A stretch of 64,000 bases of DNA, from contig NZ_JAKIKP010000015.1 in the NCBI RefSeq assembly GCF_023284065.1, positions 27,044 through 91,043 on the forward strand, given 5' to 3'. The translations under genes were made by a program, and so were the position numbers. Positions 17,679 through 26,316 of the stretch are shown piece after piece. The notes under the pieces were generated by a model. It did no database searches and was not told the origin of the DNA. It saw only the letters and a program-made list of their open reading frames with translations. How positions within the stretch are numbered: the stretch's first letter is position 1; the number at the start of each line of letters is the position of its first letter. This DNA comes from Shewanella gaetbuli (lineage in GTDB: Bacteria > Pseudomonadota > Gammaproteobacteria > Enterobacterales > Shewanellaceae).

Positions 17679-17702
17679 ATTATTAAAAAGTTCTCTTATT
17701 CT
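17674..17702 (+). promoter_or_regulatory. Promoter of the NhaC-family (metT-like) gene
   Basis: A -35 TTGCAA (17674-17679) and a -10 TATTCT (17697-17702) are separated by 17 bases. The -35 lies in the last met box, as expected for repression by MetJ. A second possible pair is TTGGCT (17702) with TATAGG (17724). Confidence 0.5.
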
Positions 17703-17829
17703 TGGCTCAATTATTCAAGAGTGTATAGGATGTATGTGTCATATTCGTTATTGCGAATATAGTTAACCTAAACCCATTTAAGGTTAGTTAGCCACTCATC
17801 AAGCTAAACCGATAACAAGAGAGATAACT

Positions 17830-19164
17830 TTGACTATATCAGCCACAAGTAATAATTCCCCTAAGCCTTCGTTTATAGCGTTAGTGCCACTATTTATTTT
17901 TCTGGCATTATTTATTGGTGCAGGATTGTACTTCCAAAGCCAAGGTGTTGATTATGCGTTTTATCAACTCCCTAGTGTGATTGCTATTTTACCGGCGATT
18001 ATTTTGGCGTTATTACTGTCAAAGCAAAAATTAAACAATGCCATTGAAACCTTTATTGGTGGTATCGGCCATAGCAACATTATTGCAATGTGTTTAATTT
18101 ACTTATTAGCGGGCGCATTTGCCTCGGTGGCGAAGGCAACGGGTGGCGTTGATGCAACCGTCGCGCTAGGCTTGTCACTTATCCCTTCTGACTTATTACT
18201 ACCAGGATTTTTTGTGATAGCAGCCTTCATTGCTACTGCAATGGGGACCTCTATGGGCACGATTGCTGCCGTGGCACCAGTTGCATTGGGTGTGGCTGAC
18301 CAAGCGCAAATTGACTACGCCTTAATGGCAGGTGCAGTAATGTCAGGGGCGTTATTTGGTGATAATTTGTCGATTATTTCAGATACGACTATTGCCGCAA
18401 CACGTACCCAAGGCTGTGAAATGAAAGATAAGTTCCGTGAAAACTTAGTCTTTGCTATTCCTGCTTCAATTATTACCTTAGTGGCATTTTCTTTTGCAGG
18501 GCAAGGTCAGGCAGATATTGACCCGCAGCAAATTGAGTTTGTAAAAGTGCTCCCTTATTTAACCATTTTGTTTTTGGCTGTAGCTGGGTTAAATGTGTTT
18601 GTTGTATTAACGCTGGGTATTGTTTTAGCGGGCGTAACAGGAATATTTGCTGCTGATTACAATGTGATTCAGTTTGGTAATGACATTTATACTGGCTTCA
18701 CTAACATGCAAGAAATCTTCATTTTATCTATGTTAGTCGGTGGCTTAGCTGCATTAATGCAGCAACAAGGTGGCTTAAGCTTTGTGAATAATAAAGTTGA
18801 AGGGTTAATTAGCCGTTTTTCAAAGTCGAATGGCGATGCTTCACCAAGAGCGGCTGAGTTAGGTATGGCTGGCATTGTTGCAGCAACCAATACCTGTGTA
18901 GCCAATAATACGGTTTCTATTGTTGTAACCGGTGATATAGCCAAAGATCTGGCACAAAAACATGGTGTTAATGCTAAACGCGCAGCAAGCATCATGGATA
19001 TTTTTGCTTGTATTATTCAAGGTTTAATTCCGCATGGCGCACAGGCATTATTAATCGCTTCGGTATTTACCATTAGCCCATTAACGGCAGTATCTAATGC
19101 ATGGTATTGCATGATCTTAGCGGTGGTTGCCGTGGCTATTGTGATTTTTAGAAAACGTCACTAA
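17830..19164 (+). CDS. metT: NhaC-family transporter, probable methionine transporter MetT
   Basis: This 444-aa integral membrane protein has about 11-12 segments and NhaC Na+/H+ antiporter-family sequence: GTSMGTIAAVAPVA, GALFGDNLSIISDTT, ATNTCVANNTVSIVV and IIQGLIPHGAQ. Automatic annotation would call it an Na+/H+ antiporter. The tandem met boxes in its promoter argue for the MetT branch, predicted earlier in comparative genomics as a sodium-coupled methionine importer. The start is TTG at 17830, preceded by AAGAGAGA. A terminator follows, so it is a single-gene unit. Family is firm; substrate is inferred from regulation. Confidence 0.88.
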   Translation: MTISATSNNSPKPSFIALVPLFIFLALFIGAGLYFQSQGVDYAFYQLPSVIAILPAIILALLLSKQKLNNAIETFIGGIGHSNIIAMCLIYLLAGAFASVAKATGGVDATVALGLSLIPSDLLLPGFFVIAAFIATAMGTSMGTIAAVAPVALGVADQAQIDYALMAGAVMSGALFGDNLSIISDTTIAATRTQGCEMKDKFRENLVFAIPASIITLVAFSFAGQGQADIDPQQIEFVKVLPYLTILFLAVAGLNVFVVLTLGIVLAGVTGIFAADYNVIQFGNDIYTGFTNMQEIFILSMLVGGLAALMQQQGGLSFVNNKVEGLISRFSKSNGDASPRAAELGMAGIVAATNTCVANNTVSIVVTGDIAKDLAQKHGVNAKRAASIMDIFACIIQGLIPHGAQALLIASVFTISPLTAVSNAWYCMILAVVAVAIVIFRKRH

Positions 19165-19191
19165 TCATCACTTTCTTCTTGTAAGCGATTT

Positions 19192-19224
19192 AAAAGCCCC
19201 AAATTAACGTTTTTTGGGGCTTTT
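19192..19224 (+). terminator. Terminator after the metT-like gene
   Basis: Twelve-bp arms AAAAGCCCCAAA (19192-19203) and TTTGGGGCTTTT (19213-19224) are positioned 27 bases after the stop, with T residues in the loop and right arm. Confidence 0.85.
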
Positions 19225-19280
19225 ACTTTTGATAAATATCACGGTAAGCTCTGGCTATGATTTTTAAACCAGCTTAATTT

Positions 19281-19967
19281 GTGTCCTTACCTCATCGAAA
19301 CTACGACTTATATTTAGTGATTGTTTTCATGTCTTTGGCGGCGGCTATTATTGCAGCCACAGGCGTGGTCATTGCCTTAATTGCTGAAATTCAATACATG
19401 CCAGTGAGTGTGCTTACGCTGCGCCCAGATAAGTTGGGTGATTATATGAATTCACCTTTGGCCATTGTGTTTAATCTGTCTTTATTGGCTGCTGGGGCAT
19501 GTTTCTTTCTAGCCACTCTTGCCATTTATTTTACCTTTCCAGATCCGCTTAGCCGAGCCATAGCTGTAGTGGGTGGCATTGTAGGTATGAGTATTGCGCT
19601 AATGGGGATATTCCCAATCAATATGCTAGAGTGGCACCGTCAAGTGTCTACGATTTATTTATTAAGTTCATTATTGCTACATGCTCTGTGTTTTGCCGAT
19701 TACTTTAAGCCGAAAAGTACCATGACAAAGCGGGTGTTGAGCTTATCTATATTAAGCATTTTTATGTCAGTGGCGTTGATCAGCATGCTTGACTGGAATG
19801 TATTAGATTTTGTCGCGTGTGATGACCCTGATGAGCATTTTTGTTTAGTGGCAGTGTGTATGTGGATGCTCACACAAACTAATATTTTATGGTGTGTGTG
19901 CTTAGGACTCGGTATGCGTAAATATATTATTGCTCAGCAGTCTTTTCGCCAGCATGCTTTAGTCTGA
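19281..19967 (+). CDS. DUF998-like multi-spanning membrane protein
   Basis: This 228-aa protein has about six hydrophobic segments. The arrangement, with GIFPINMLEWHRQVSTIYLL between helices, resembles DUF998 proteins of unknown function. A short Cys- and Asp-rich loop (VACDDPDEHFCLVAVC) lies before the last helix. The start is GTG at 19281, with no good ribosome site; ATG 19329 would cut into the first helix. The pseudouridine synthase gene starts 2 bases after the stop, so the two are probably co-transcribed. Confidence 0.65.
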   Translation: MSLPHRNYDLYLVIVFMSLAAAIIAATGVVIALIAEIQYMPVSVLTLRPDKLGDYMNSPLAIVFNLSLLAAGACFFLATLAIYFTFPDPLSRAIAVVGGIVGMSIALMGIFPINMLEWHRQVSTIYLLSSLLLHALCFADYFKPKSTMTKRVLSLSILSIFMSVALISMLDWNVLDFVACDDPDEHFCLVAVCMWMLTQTNILWCVCLGLGMRKYIIAQQSFRQHALV

Positions 19968-19969
19968 TA

Positions 19970-20701
19970 ATGTCTAGCAACTCATTGTCTCGATATCGTC
20001 TGGCTCAATATTTAGCTATGTGTGGTGTCGCTTCGAGACGACAAGCTTCAAGGTTAATTCAATCTGGTCGAGTGACCTATAACCAACGTAATGCCACTCA
20101 CATTGATATGGTCGATACGCAACAACCCCTGCCCGATGTAATGGTTGATGGCGTCAAAATTTGCCTACCAGAGGCCAAAGTATATTGGCTTTACCATAAA
20201 CCGGTAGGTGTAGACTGCAATTTGGTGGCTGACAACCCACAAAGCTTGATTCATTTATTACCAGCCAATGAACGGGTTTTTCCGGTGGGGCGGTTGGATA
20301 AAGATTCTCGCGGCCTATTAATATTAACCAATGACGGTCACTTAACGCAGCAATTAATGCACCCAGATTATCAGCATAGTAAAACCTATCATGTGACAGT
20401 TAATCAGCCCATTGATGAGCAATTTTTGACATCAATGGCACAAGGCATAAGTTATGAAAAAGGGCAAAAGGCGGTAAAGACACAGCCATGTGCTGTTTGC
20501 CAACTAGATGCTAATCAATTTAAAATTGTATTAACTCAAGGGCTTAATAGACAAATTAGACGCATGTGCCAAGCGTTGGGCTATAAGGTGATTGATTTAC
20601 AGCGTGTGGCAATAGGTGGGTTAAGTTTAGCGGATTTACCCGAGTCTCAATGGCGACACTTATCACCAACAGAAGTGGCTTTATTAACTGAAGTTAGCTG
20701 A
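19970..20701 (+). CDS. RluF-like 23S rRNA pseudouridine synthase
   Basis: This 243-aa enzyme of the RsuA/RluB/E/F family isomerises uridine in rRNA. An S4 RNA-binding domain comes first (YRLAQYLAMCGVASRRQASR), then the catalytic domain with the Asp in VGRLDKDSRGLLILTNDG, then GLNRQIRRMCQALGYKV. The last motif and the closing LSLADLPESQWRHL resemble RluF (23S U2604 in E. coli) more than RluB or RluE. The paralogue call is by eye. Confidence 0.85.
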   Translation: MSSNSLSRYRLAQYLAMCGVASRRQASRLIQSGRVTYNQRNATHIDMVDTQQPLPDVMVDGVKICLPEAKVYWLYHKPVGVDCNLVADNPQSLIHLLPANERVFPVGRLDKDSRGLLILTNDGHLTQQLMHPDYQHSKTYHVTVNQPIDEQFLTSMAQGISYEKGQKAVKTQPCAVCQLDANQFKIVLTQGLNRQIRRMCQALGYKVIDLQRVAIGGLSLADLPESQWRHLSPTEVALLTEVS

Positions 20702-20731
20702 CTGAAATGACGCGAAATAGTAAACAGAATC

Positions 20732-20762
20732 AAAGGAGTAAACTATTATGGTTTACTCCTTT
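20732..20762. terminator. Bidirectional terminator between the RluF-like gene and the S46 peptidase
   Basis: Arms AAAGGAGTAAAC (20732-20743) and GTTTACTCCTTT (20751-20762) pair perfectly over 12 bp. They lie between two convergent genes and have T residues on both sides. Confidence 0.8.
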
Positions 20763-20773
20763 ATTTATATCAG

Positions 20774-22930
20774 TTATTTCACAATTTCCATTTCAGCTAA
20801 TAAATTATCAGCATGATCTAAATGTTCCATCACCCATAACATATAGCGACTATCAACTTGAATAGAGCGATTGGTTTGTGGGTCGTAACCCCAATCACCA
20901 ATGATGCTCTCATAAACACCATCAAATAATAATCCCACTAATTCAGCACGACCGTTTAGGGTAGGCGAACCTGAGTTACCGCCAGTGGTATCTAGAGTTG
21001 ATAAGAAGTTAACCGGTACAGAGTCAATTGACTTCATGTAGTAGTCACCGTATTGCTTTTGTTTTATCAGCTCAAGTTGTTTAGCTGGGGCATCAAAAGG
21101 ATCTTCACCGGTGTCTTTCGCTAAAATGCCTTCTAAGCGTGTAAAGGGGACTGCAACTAAACCATCTTGTGGGGCATAGCCTTTTACGTTACCAATGGTG
21201 ACACGTAAGCTTGAGTTGGCATCTGCATAAACAGGCTTACCAAGTTGATGATTATAAGCAATGATCGCGTCCATATATTGTGGGCGTACTTTCATTAAAT
21301 CACCAGCCAGTTGTTTCGCTTGGGTTTCACGCGCCATGGTCTCATCATAAGTGCTTACAGCAAACTTAATGAAAGGATCGTTCGACTTTTTAAATTCAGC
21401 AACAGACTTGTCCATCCATGCTAAACGGGTTGCTTTATCAGCCAACTCGGTTTTAGCGTACATTTTATCTAGTACTTTTTGAATGGTCGCATCATCTGAT
21501 TTTTTGTGAATACCAAAGGCTTTATCAAAGTCTTTTAAGCGCTGGTCAGCGGGTAATGCTACATAACGTTTAAGTAAATCAAATAAAATTGCTTTATCAA
21601 CACTGGCAGCATAGCGTCTATCAATGCGTTCCATACTTGAAGTGAAACGAGTCATATCGCGTTGCTGAAAACCGGGTTCACGTTCCATGTCTGGCAGCGC
21701 CTTCTCATGCGCTAGGCGATATAAACGACTCGCCGTTGTCATCATGGTGGTGTAACCCATGTAGCCCAATATCATGTCGCGCTCTTGGTGTGCTTGACTT
21801 TGTTCAATAAGCTTATTTAACTGAGTTAATGTTTCACCATATTTCTCAACGCGTTTATCATCCTCATTGATCCATTTCGCTAAGTTTTGCTCAGTTGCTT
21901 TTCGATCATCAAGCATGGTTGATTTGCCATAAAACTCGATCATTGAGGTAAAGTTTTTAGCATAATTAGCTAAGCCTGCAAGGGCGCTTTCGTACTTAAT
22001 ACGCTCGTCACTACCCTCGGGAGCCGTGTCTTTAATAATTTCAATCAAGCGCTCACGAAGCACTTTTCCTTCTGGGTAAGCCCATTCAAATTGGTTTTCA
22101 ACTTCATCAGCCGTGCGGTAACGGTTAGTACGTCCCGGATAACCCGCAACCATCACAAAGTCACCTTCGCTAACGCCTTTAGCAGACACCTTTAAGAAGC
22201 TTTTAGGCTCATAAGGAATGTTATCTTCACTAAAGTCTGCCGGTTTACCATCTTTGCCGACATAGGCACGATAAAATGAGTAATCACCCGTGTGACGAGG
22301 CCACATCCAGTTATCAATATCGCCACCATATTTCCCCACACTGCCTGCTGGGTTATAGGCTAAGCGAACATCACGAATTTCCATTTGCTTGACTAGATAA
22401 TACTCCAGTCCACCATGAAAGCTGTATACCTGACAACGATAACCGTCCTCGGCTTCACATTCTGCCACTAAGGCTTTTTCTTGCTGTTCAATACCTTTGT
22501 AAAATTCATTACCGACTTTAGCCATTTGGCCTGATTTTATTTGGTCAGTAACATTGGTTACTGCTTCAGTCACATAGATGCGTGAACCAGGGGTTGCAGG
22601 CAGTTCATCTGCATAGGTCTTGGCTAAAAAACCCTCTTTAAGTAAATTTTTCTCTGGGGTCGAATTGTATTGAATCGAGCCGTAAGCACAGTGATGGTTG
22701 GTAACAACTAAGCCTTTAGGAGAGACAAATGAGGCTGTACATCCACCTAAACTAATCACGGCATTCATTGGAAATTCGGTAAGCTTAGAAATTGATTTAG
22801 CATCAATTTCCAGTCCTTTTTGTTTCAACATATCAGCCATGGCTGGAAGTTGATGAGGTTGCCACATACCTTCATCGGCTTGTGCGGTAAAACTGGCTGC
22901 TATCGCAGCAGTGAGAAGCCATTTTTTCAT
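20774..22930 (-). CDS. S46 family dipeptidyl peptidase (DPP7/DPP11 type)
   Basis: This periplasmic serine exopeptidase releases dipeptides from the N-termini of oligopeptides. It has an 18-residue signal peptide (MKKWLLTAAIAASFTAQA). The chymotrypsin-like halves carry His in VVTNHHCAYGS, the Asp region in NWMWPRHTGDYSFYRAY and Ser in TTGGNSGSPTLNG; a helical domain lies between them. At 718 aa it matches the family. Whether it prefers hydrophobic (DPP7) or acidic (DPP11) residues is not decided here. It has its own terminator and stands alone. Confidence 0.94.
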   Translation of the reverse strand: MKKWLLTAAIAASFTAQADEGMWQPHQLPAMADMLKQKGLEIDAKSISKLTEFPMNAVISLGGCTASFVSPKGLVVTNHHCAYGSIQYNSTPEKNLLKEGFLAKTYADELPATPGSRIYVTEAVTNVTDQIKSGQMAKVGNEFYKGIEQQEKALVAECEAEDGYRCQVYSFHGGLEYYLVKQMEIRDVRLAYNPAGSVGKYGGDIDNWMWPRHTGDYSFYRAYVGKDGKPADFSEDNIPYEPKSFLKVSAKGVSEGDFVMVAGYPGRTNRYRTADEVENQFEWAYPEGKVLRERLIEIIKDTAPEGSDERIKYESALAGLANYAKNFTSMIEFYGKSTMLDDRKATEQNLAKWINEDDKRVEKYGETLTQLNKLIEQSQAHQERDMILGYMGYTTMMTTASRLYRLAHEKALPDMEREPGFQQRDMTRFTSSMERIDRRYAASVDKAILFDLLKRYVALPADQRLKDFDKAFGIHKKSDDATIQKVLDKMYAKTELADKATRLAWMDKSVAEFKKSNDPFIKFAVSTYDETMARETQAKQLAGDLMKVRPQYMDAIIAYNHQLGKPVYADANSSLRVTIGNVKGYAPQDGLVAVPFTRLEGILAKDTGEDPFDAPAKQLELIKQKQYGDYYMKSIDSVPVNFLSTLDTTGGNSGSPTLNGRAELVGLLFDGVYESIIGDWGYDPQTNRSIQVDSRYMLWVMEHLDHADNLLAEMEIVK

Positions 22931-23047
22931 TGAGTTAAATCCATTTTAAGTCACAAGCTTAGTGGGGTAGCTCTAAATGATTGGAGCTGATGATAAGTTT
23001 GTGATGATACTAATTATTTTAATAGTGTTGTTTTCGGTAAAAATATG

Positions 23048-23078
23048 GCAAAAAAAAGCCAGACCGAAGCCTGACTTT
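23048..23078 (-). terminator. Terminator of the aromatic amino acid permease gene
   Basis: On the minus strand a stem of about 10 bp (arms AAAGTCAG and CTGGCTTT plus inner pairs, G-U included) closes on a TTCG tetraloop and is followed by a long T-run. It lies about 74 bases after the permease stop. Its presence argues against a gene on the plus strand here. Confidence 0.8.
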
Positions 23079-23151
23079 AACAAAACTGACAAAATGTTAA
23101 TAGTGATAGACAAAACCTGTTACAAACTCGACTCTGTCTTATGTGCTGTAG

Positions 23152-24354
23152 TTAACCTAGCGCCACCATTAATTGAGCTATAACAATCAGTAAGCCGATA
23201 ACGGCTGCTGCTACAAGTGCAGGAGTTCCGCCCATTACCTGATAACCGCCTAAGTTTTGCTGACGCTGTTTAAAGGCCATTGCAATCGGTAAAAATATAA
23301 TCATTACCACTAACGGTATTGCCGCAAAACCTAATACTTGGAAAAAGCCGTCAGGGTAAAATAATGCACATAATAAAGGTGGAATAAAGGTAATTAACCA
23401 TGTTTGTGCACGTCCCGCTTTAGTCGTTTTAGCGCGAGTTAACTCAGCTACATAATCAAATAGGCTCATGGTGACACCTAAAAATGAGGTGATTAACGCA
23501 AGGTTGGCAAATAAATCAATAAACTGACTGACCACTTCAGACTCAGCAAGCCCTTGAAGTGCAACGACTAACTTAGGTAATGAACCCTCGAATGAATGCA
23601 CTGTGTCGCCACCCAATGTTCCTAAGGTCACCAGTAACCACAGAATATAGCAAACCAATGGTATGGTTGAGCCAATAAGTAACACTTTACGAAGCGATAG
23701 CGCATCACCATCTAAATAACGCACAATGGTTGCAATACAGACATGGAAACCAAACGAAGTAAATACAACTGGAATAGCGGCTAACCATAAGCTGTTTAGT
23801 TCGCTACCCGTTGCCACTTCATTGGCTGTATCATTTAGCACATTTGCAAGGTTTACCTCGGGCAGTAAAAACGCCACAACTAATGTCAGTAATACCACCA
23901 TGGCAGTAAAAAGAATTCGTGAAACTTTATCAATCCAACCCACACCAATTGCGATAAAGCCACCAAAGAATAAGGTGAATATAAGTACGGCAGCTTGATT
24001 ATTCAGTTCAAGTCCTAATGGTGCTAAGCGGGTTTCAAGTAAAGATGAGCCACCCATGAGATAAACCATTGTTAAGGCAAATAGCAAACTTAAAAATGAA
24101 CCACCTTGAATGATTTGCCCTACTTTACCTAGTGTTTTACCGGTAATGGCATGAACATTATCACCTACACCTGTTCGTAAATTGATTTCTAACATCAGTA
24201 ATGATGTATACGCTGAAATTCCCCAAATAACGACTAATAGCAAAATTGCTGGAATAATACCTAATGCTGCAGTGGCCAATGGCAGTGCTAACATACCTCC
24301 GCCAATTGCAGTGCCGGCTACGATTGAAATTGAGCCAAGTGTTTTTAAGTTCAC
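23152..24354 (-). CDS. tyrP: Aromatic amino acid permease (TyrP/Mtr family)
   Basis: This 400-aa proton-coupled inner-membrane importer has 11 predicted helices. The hydroxy/aromatic amino acid permease signature is at the N-terminus: GSISIVAGTAIGGGMLALPL. Further family segments are TSFGFHVCIATIVRYLDGD and LITSFLGVTMSLFDYVAE. Substrate could be tyrosine, tryptophan or both. I looked for a TyrR box upstream and found only a poor half match. It is a single-gene unit with a good terminator. Confidence 0.9.
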   Translation of the reverse strand: MNLKTLGSISIVAGTAIGGGMLALPLATAALGIIPAILLLVVIWGISAYTSLLMLEINLRTGVGDNVHAITGKTLGKVGQIIQGGSFLSLLFALTMVYLMGGSSLLETRLAPLGLELNNQAAVLIFTLFFGGFIAIGVGWIDKVSRILFTAMVVLLTLVVAFLLPEVNLANVLNDTANEVATGSELNSLWLAAIPVVFTSFGFHVCIATIVRYLDGDALSLRKVLLIGSTIPLVCYILWLLVTLGTLGGDTVHSFEGSLPKLVVALQGLAESEVVSQFIDLFANLALITSFLGVTMSLFDYVAELTRAKTTKAGRAQTWLITFIPPLLCALFYPDGFFQVLGFAAIPLVVMIIFLPIAMAFKQRQQNLGGYQVMGGTPALVAAAVIGLLIVIAQLMVALG

Positions 24355-24592
24355 GAATTGAGTTCCATAACATTATTGTTTTAATTGTTAACGACAGTAG
24401 CAGATGGCAAATAGTTCAAGCAAGAAACTTAGTCCTTTAAAGGCCTTTGGCACTGTTTGTAAACAATTACATAACATGCTGCTAATGGGAAATAAACGCG
24501 GTCGCTGCAATGGTGTATCATTACAGCGTTGTGCTGAAGGTTGATTGAATAATGACGCAATTATTACTACTTTAATATGAGGTTGCTGATGA

Positions 24593-24621
24593 TTGTTTAA
24601 TGATTATTTTTAGGGTATATT
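24593..24621 (+). promoter_or_regulatory. Promoter of the riboswitch-mneA transcript
   Basis: A -35 TTGTTT (24593-24598) and a -10 TATATT (24616-24621) are spaced by 17 bases, putting the start near 24628, just before the aptamer. Confidence 0.6.
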
Positions 24622-24629
24622 GCGCGCCT

Positions 24630-24800
24630 GAATTAGGGGAGTAGCTAGCCAAGTATGCACTATACTTAGGCGTTTATATCAACATAATTGGCTACATTGC
24701 CATGGTATAAACAACATCGTTTACACGTTGTTAAGCAAGACCTAGCACAATAACAGTCTCGTTGAGGGTAGGCTGGTATTTTGCTTGGTTATTTACCCTC
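24630..24800 (+). ncRNA. yybP-ykoY (Mn2+) riboswitch leader
   Basis: The leader begins with GGGGAGTAGC at 24636-24645, the conserved box of the yybP-ykoY manganese riboswitch, followed at once by a hairpin (about 24649-24670). Later elements include AGAC/GTCT pairing near 24738-24760 and a GAGGGTA / TACCCTC stem (24764-24770 with 24794-24800) close to the ribosome site of the next gene. That gene encodes a UPF0016 Mn exporter, a known partner class. Exact aptamer ends were not modelled. Confidence 0.7.
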
Positions 24801-24822
24801 TATAATACACAGGACTTTTCTT

Positions 24823-25377
24823 TTGGAAGCTTTTCTTGCCTCAACTGTCACCGTTGCTATTGCTGAAATCGGCGATAAAACCCAACTGCTCGCATTACTT
24901 CTTGCTGCTAGATTTAAAAATAAAACTGCCATTATAGTTGGTATTACTTTATCAACATTAGTGAATCATTTTGCTGCTGCATGGATAGGGCAATTTACCG
25001 TTGGGCTAATTGATCCTCAATGGACTACTTACATAGTGGCAATATCCTTTTTTGCTATCGCTTTATGGGTGTTGGTTCCTGATAAAATGGATGATGACGA
25101 TAATCGTTTTTATAAACTTGGCGCATTTATGGCCACGTTCATTTTATTTTTTATTGCGGAAATGGGCGATAAGACTCAAGTGGCTACCGTTGTACTCGCG
25201 GCAAAATATGATGCCTTGATGTTAGTCGTGCTCGGGACGACATTAGGGATGTTAATTGCTAATGTGCCCGTGGTTATATTAGGGCACTTAGGAGCAGAAA
25301 AATTACCGATGAAACTCATTCACCGTAGTTGTGCGGTGATGTTTGCCGCCTTGGGTGTGGCGACATTGTGGTATTAA
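24823..25377 (+). CDS. mneA: UPF0016/GDT1 manganese exporter
   Basis: This inner-membrane cation exporter belongs to the TMEM165/GDT1 family; the Vibrio cholerae member MneA exports Mn2+. The protein is about 184 aa and has six helices. It holds the two family signatures E-x-G-D-K-T-Q: AEIGDKTQLLALLLAARF near residue 15 and AEMGDKTQVATVVLAAKY near residue 115. I start at TTG 24823 with AGGA 8 bases upstream; an earlier TTG at 24781 lies inside the leader structure. The riboswitch upstream should switch the gene on when Mn2+ is high. Confidence 0.9.
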   Translation: MEAFLASTVTVAIAEIGDKTQLLALLLAARFKNKTAIIVGITLSTLVNHFAAAWIGQFTVGLIDPQWTTYIVAISFFAIALWVLVPDKMDDDDNRFYKLGAFMATFILFFIAEMGDKTQVATVVLAAKYDALMLVVLGTTLGMLIANVPVVILGHLGAEKLPMKLIHRSCAVMFAALGVATLWY

Positions 25378-25406
25378 TTGATGTGTTGAATAAGTAGCAT
25401 AACAAT

Positions 25407-25437
25407 AATTAGCCCTAATGATTAATTAGGGCTAATT
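25407..25437 (+). terminator. Hairpin between convergent mneA and lprI-like genes
   Basis: Thirteen-bp arms (25407-25419 and 25425-25437) pair perfectly; the right arm includes the last codons of the convergent gene. The T-run is short, so termination strength is uncertain. Confidence 0.55.
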
Positions 25438-26045
25438 TGCTGATAAACACAGATTACAGGCTTTTGTCCGTATTCTTCCAACCGTGCTTCGTCTTGATGA
25501 GTCCATAAGCTGGTATTTTGTGCGACATACTTAGCGCCCGAAGCCGTTTTTGTGAGTAGCCCTAGCTGGGGTGTTGTTGGAGGAATGTTTTGGCCTGCAT
25601 AGTGAAATACTGCAGCGGGCAGAGCGGTATTATTATAAAAATAGACTATTAAGTTGAATGGCTTATCTGCTTGGCATTGATAGTTAACTTCTTTTGGCAC
25701 TTCTACCGCGCCAGCGGCAATTTGTAATTCAGTAATACGCGTTTGGTAATTGTCTTTGGTGCACTGTAATTTATCGTCCGCTTTCCAACAGTCATTACGG
25801 CCTTTAATCCAGCCCCGTTGTTCGGCTTTTATTAATTTCAATTCATTAGCATCAACTTGTGAAATCAGCTTTTGATATAACGGTGCAAGTTGATTATCGA
25901 GTTGTGCCAGTTCATCTGTTTGGCAAATAAGAGTTTCAATTTCCCCTTGCGCTTTTTGGCAATCAAAAGAGGGAGATTGAGCATGTAGATTGGTACTAAG
26001 AAGCGTAACTAAAATGCACGCTATCTTGGTGCTGTTAACCTGCAT
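25422..26045 (-). CDS. LprI-MliC type lysozyme inhibitor fusion
   Basis: This 207-aa secreted protein has a signal peptide ending near SLHAQ. Residues about 28-105 match the LprI/DUF1311 pattern: FDCQKAQGEIETLICQTDEL, then LIKAEQRGWIKGRNDCWK, with paired Cys. Residues about 120-205 look like an MliC (C-type lysozyme inhibitor) domain: INYQC-like entry (NYQCQADKPFNLIVYFYN), a GAKYVAQNTSLWTH core and a closing Cys in PVICVYQ. Both domains are linked to lysozyme inhibition in the envelope. It is convergent with mneA. Confidence 0.8.
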   Translation of the reverse strand: MQVNSTKIACILVTLLSTNLHAQSPSFDCQKAQGEIETLICQTDELAQLDNQLAPLYQKLISQVDANELKLIKAEQRGWIKGRNDCWKADDKLQCTKDNYQTRITELQIAAGAVEVPKEVNYQCQADKPFNLIVYFYNNTALPAAVFHYAGQNIPPTTPQLGLLTKTASGAKYVAQNTSLWTHQDEARLEEYGQKPVICVYQQISPN

Positions 26046-26094
26046 GTTCTGCCCTCAAAATTTTATGTTTAGATAACAAATCGTGAAGTGAAAC

Positions 26095-26286
26095 TTATGC
26101 TTTTGTGTTGATGTTATGCCCTACATTACCGACTGGCGCAGCGGGAGGTAAAGCGGCTTCAATGAGTTGTAAAGCCATTTCTCCTTCAATTTTTTGTTGA
26201 TTCTTGGCCATAACAGCAACCTTCAAGCTGTTACCTGAATCAATATTAATTGGCATGTTGCCACTTGAGTTAACTGAAATTGTCAT
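26095..26286 (-). CDS. Small YjfB-like putative motility protein
   Basis: This 63-aa protein has a central amphipathic helix (SLKVAVMAKNQQKIEGEMAL then QLIEAA) and ends GNVGHNINTKA. The pattern resembles the short YjfB family annotated as putative motility proteins; the function is unknown. ATG 26286 is preceded by AAGAGAAA. A GCCGATAT box about 30 bases upstream resembles the -10 of flagellar sigma-28 promoters. Confidence 0.6.
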   Translation of the reverse strand: MTISVNSSGNMPINIDSGNSLKVAVMAKNQQKIEGEMALQLIEAALPPAAPVGNVGHNINTKA

Positions 26287-26316
26287 AATTATTTCTCTTA
26301 AAAAGTGTTATTAGAT

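Larger units (their letters stand above)
17374..17829. other. Intergenic region between the FNT gene and the NhaC-family gene
   Basis: 456 bases hold the divergent control regions. The right half carries tandem met boxes (17647-17678), a promoter whose -35 overlaps them, and a 7-bp inverted repeat (17741-17747 with 17754-17760) in the likely leader. No gene was seen. Confidence 0.7.
24355..24822. other. Intergenic region with hairpin and riboswitch leader
   Basis: 468 bases. The left part is the upstream region of the permease gene. An imperfect 10-bp hairpin (24503-24512 with 24519-24528) of unknown role follows. The right part is a promoter and the manganese riboswitch of the UPF0016 gene. 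Confidence 0.7.

Noticed and set aside
22977..23183. 68-codon plus-strand ORF with a hydrophobic N-terminus
   Set aside because: It contains the terminator of the aromatic amino acid permease gene, runs into that gene's end on the other strand, and has no family resemblance.
24361..24480. Possible TyrR box upstream of the tyrP-like gene
   Set aside because: TGTAAA is present but the second half-site is at the wrong spacing.
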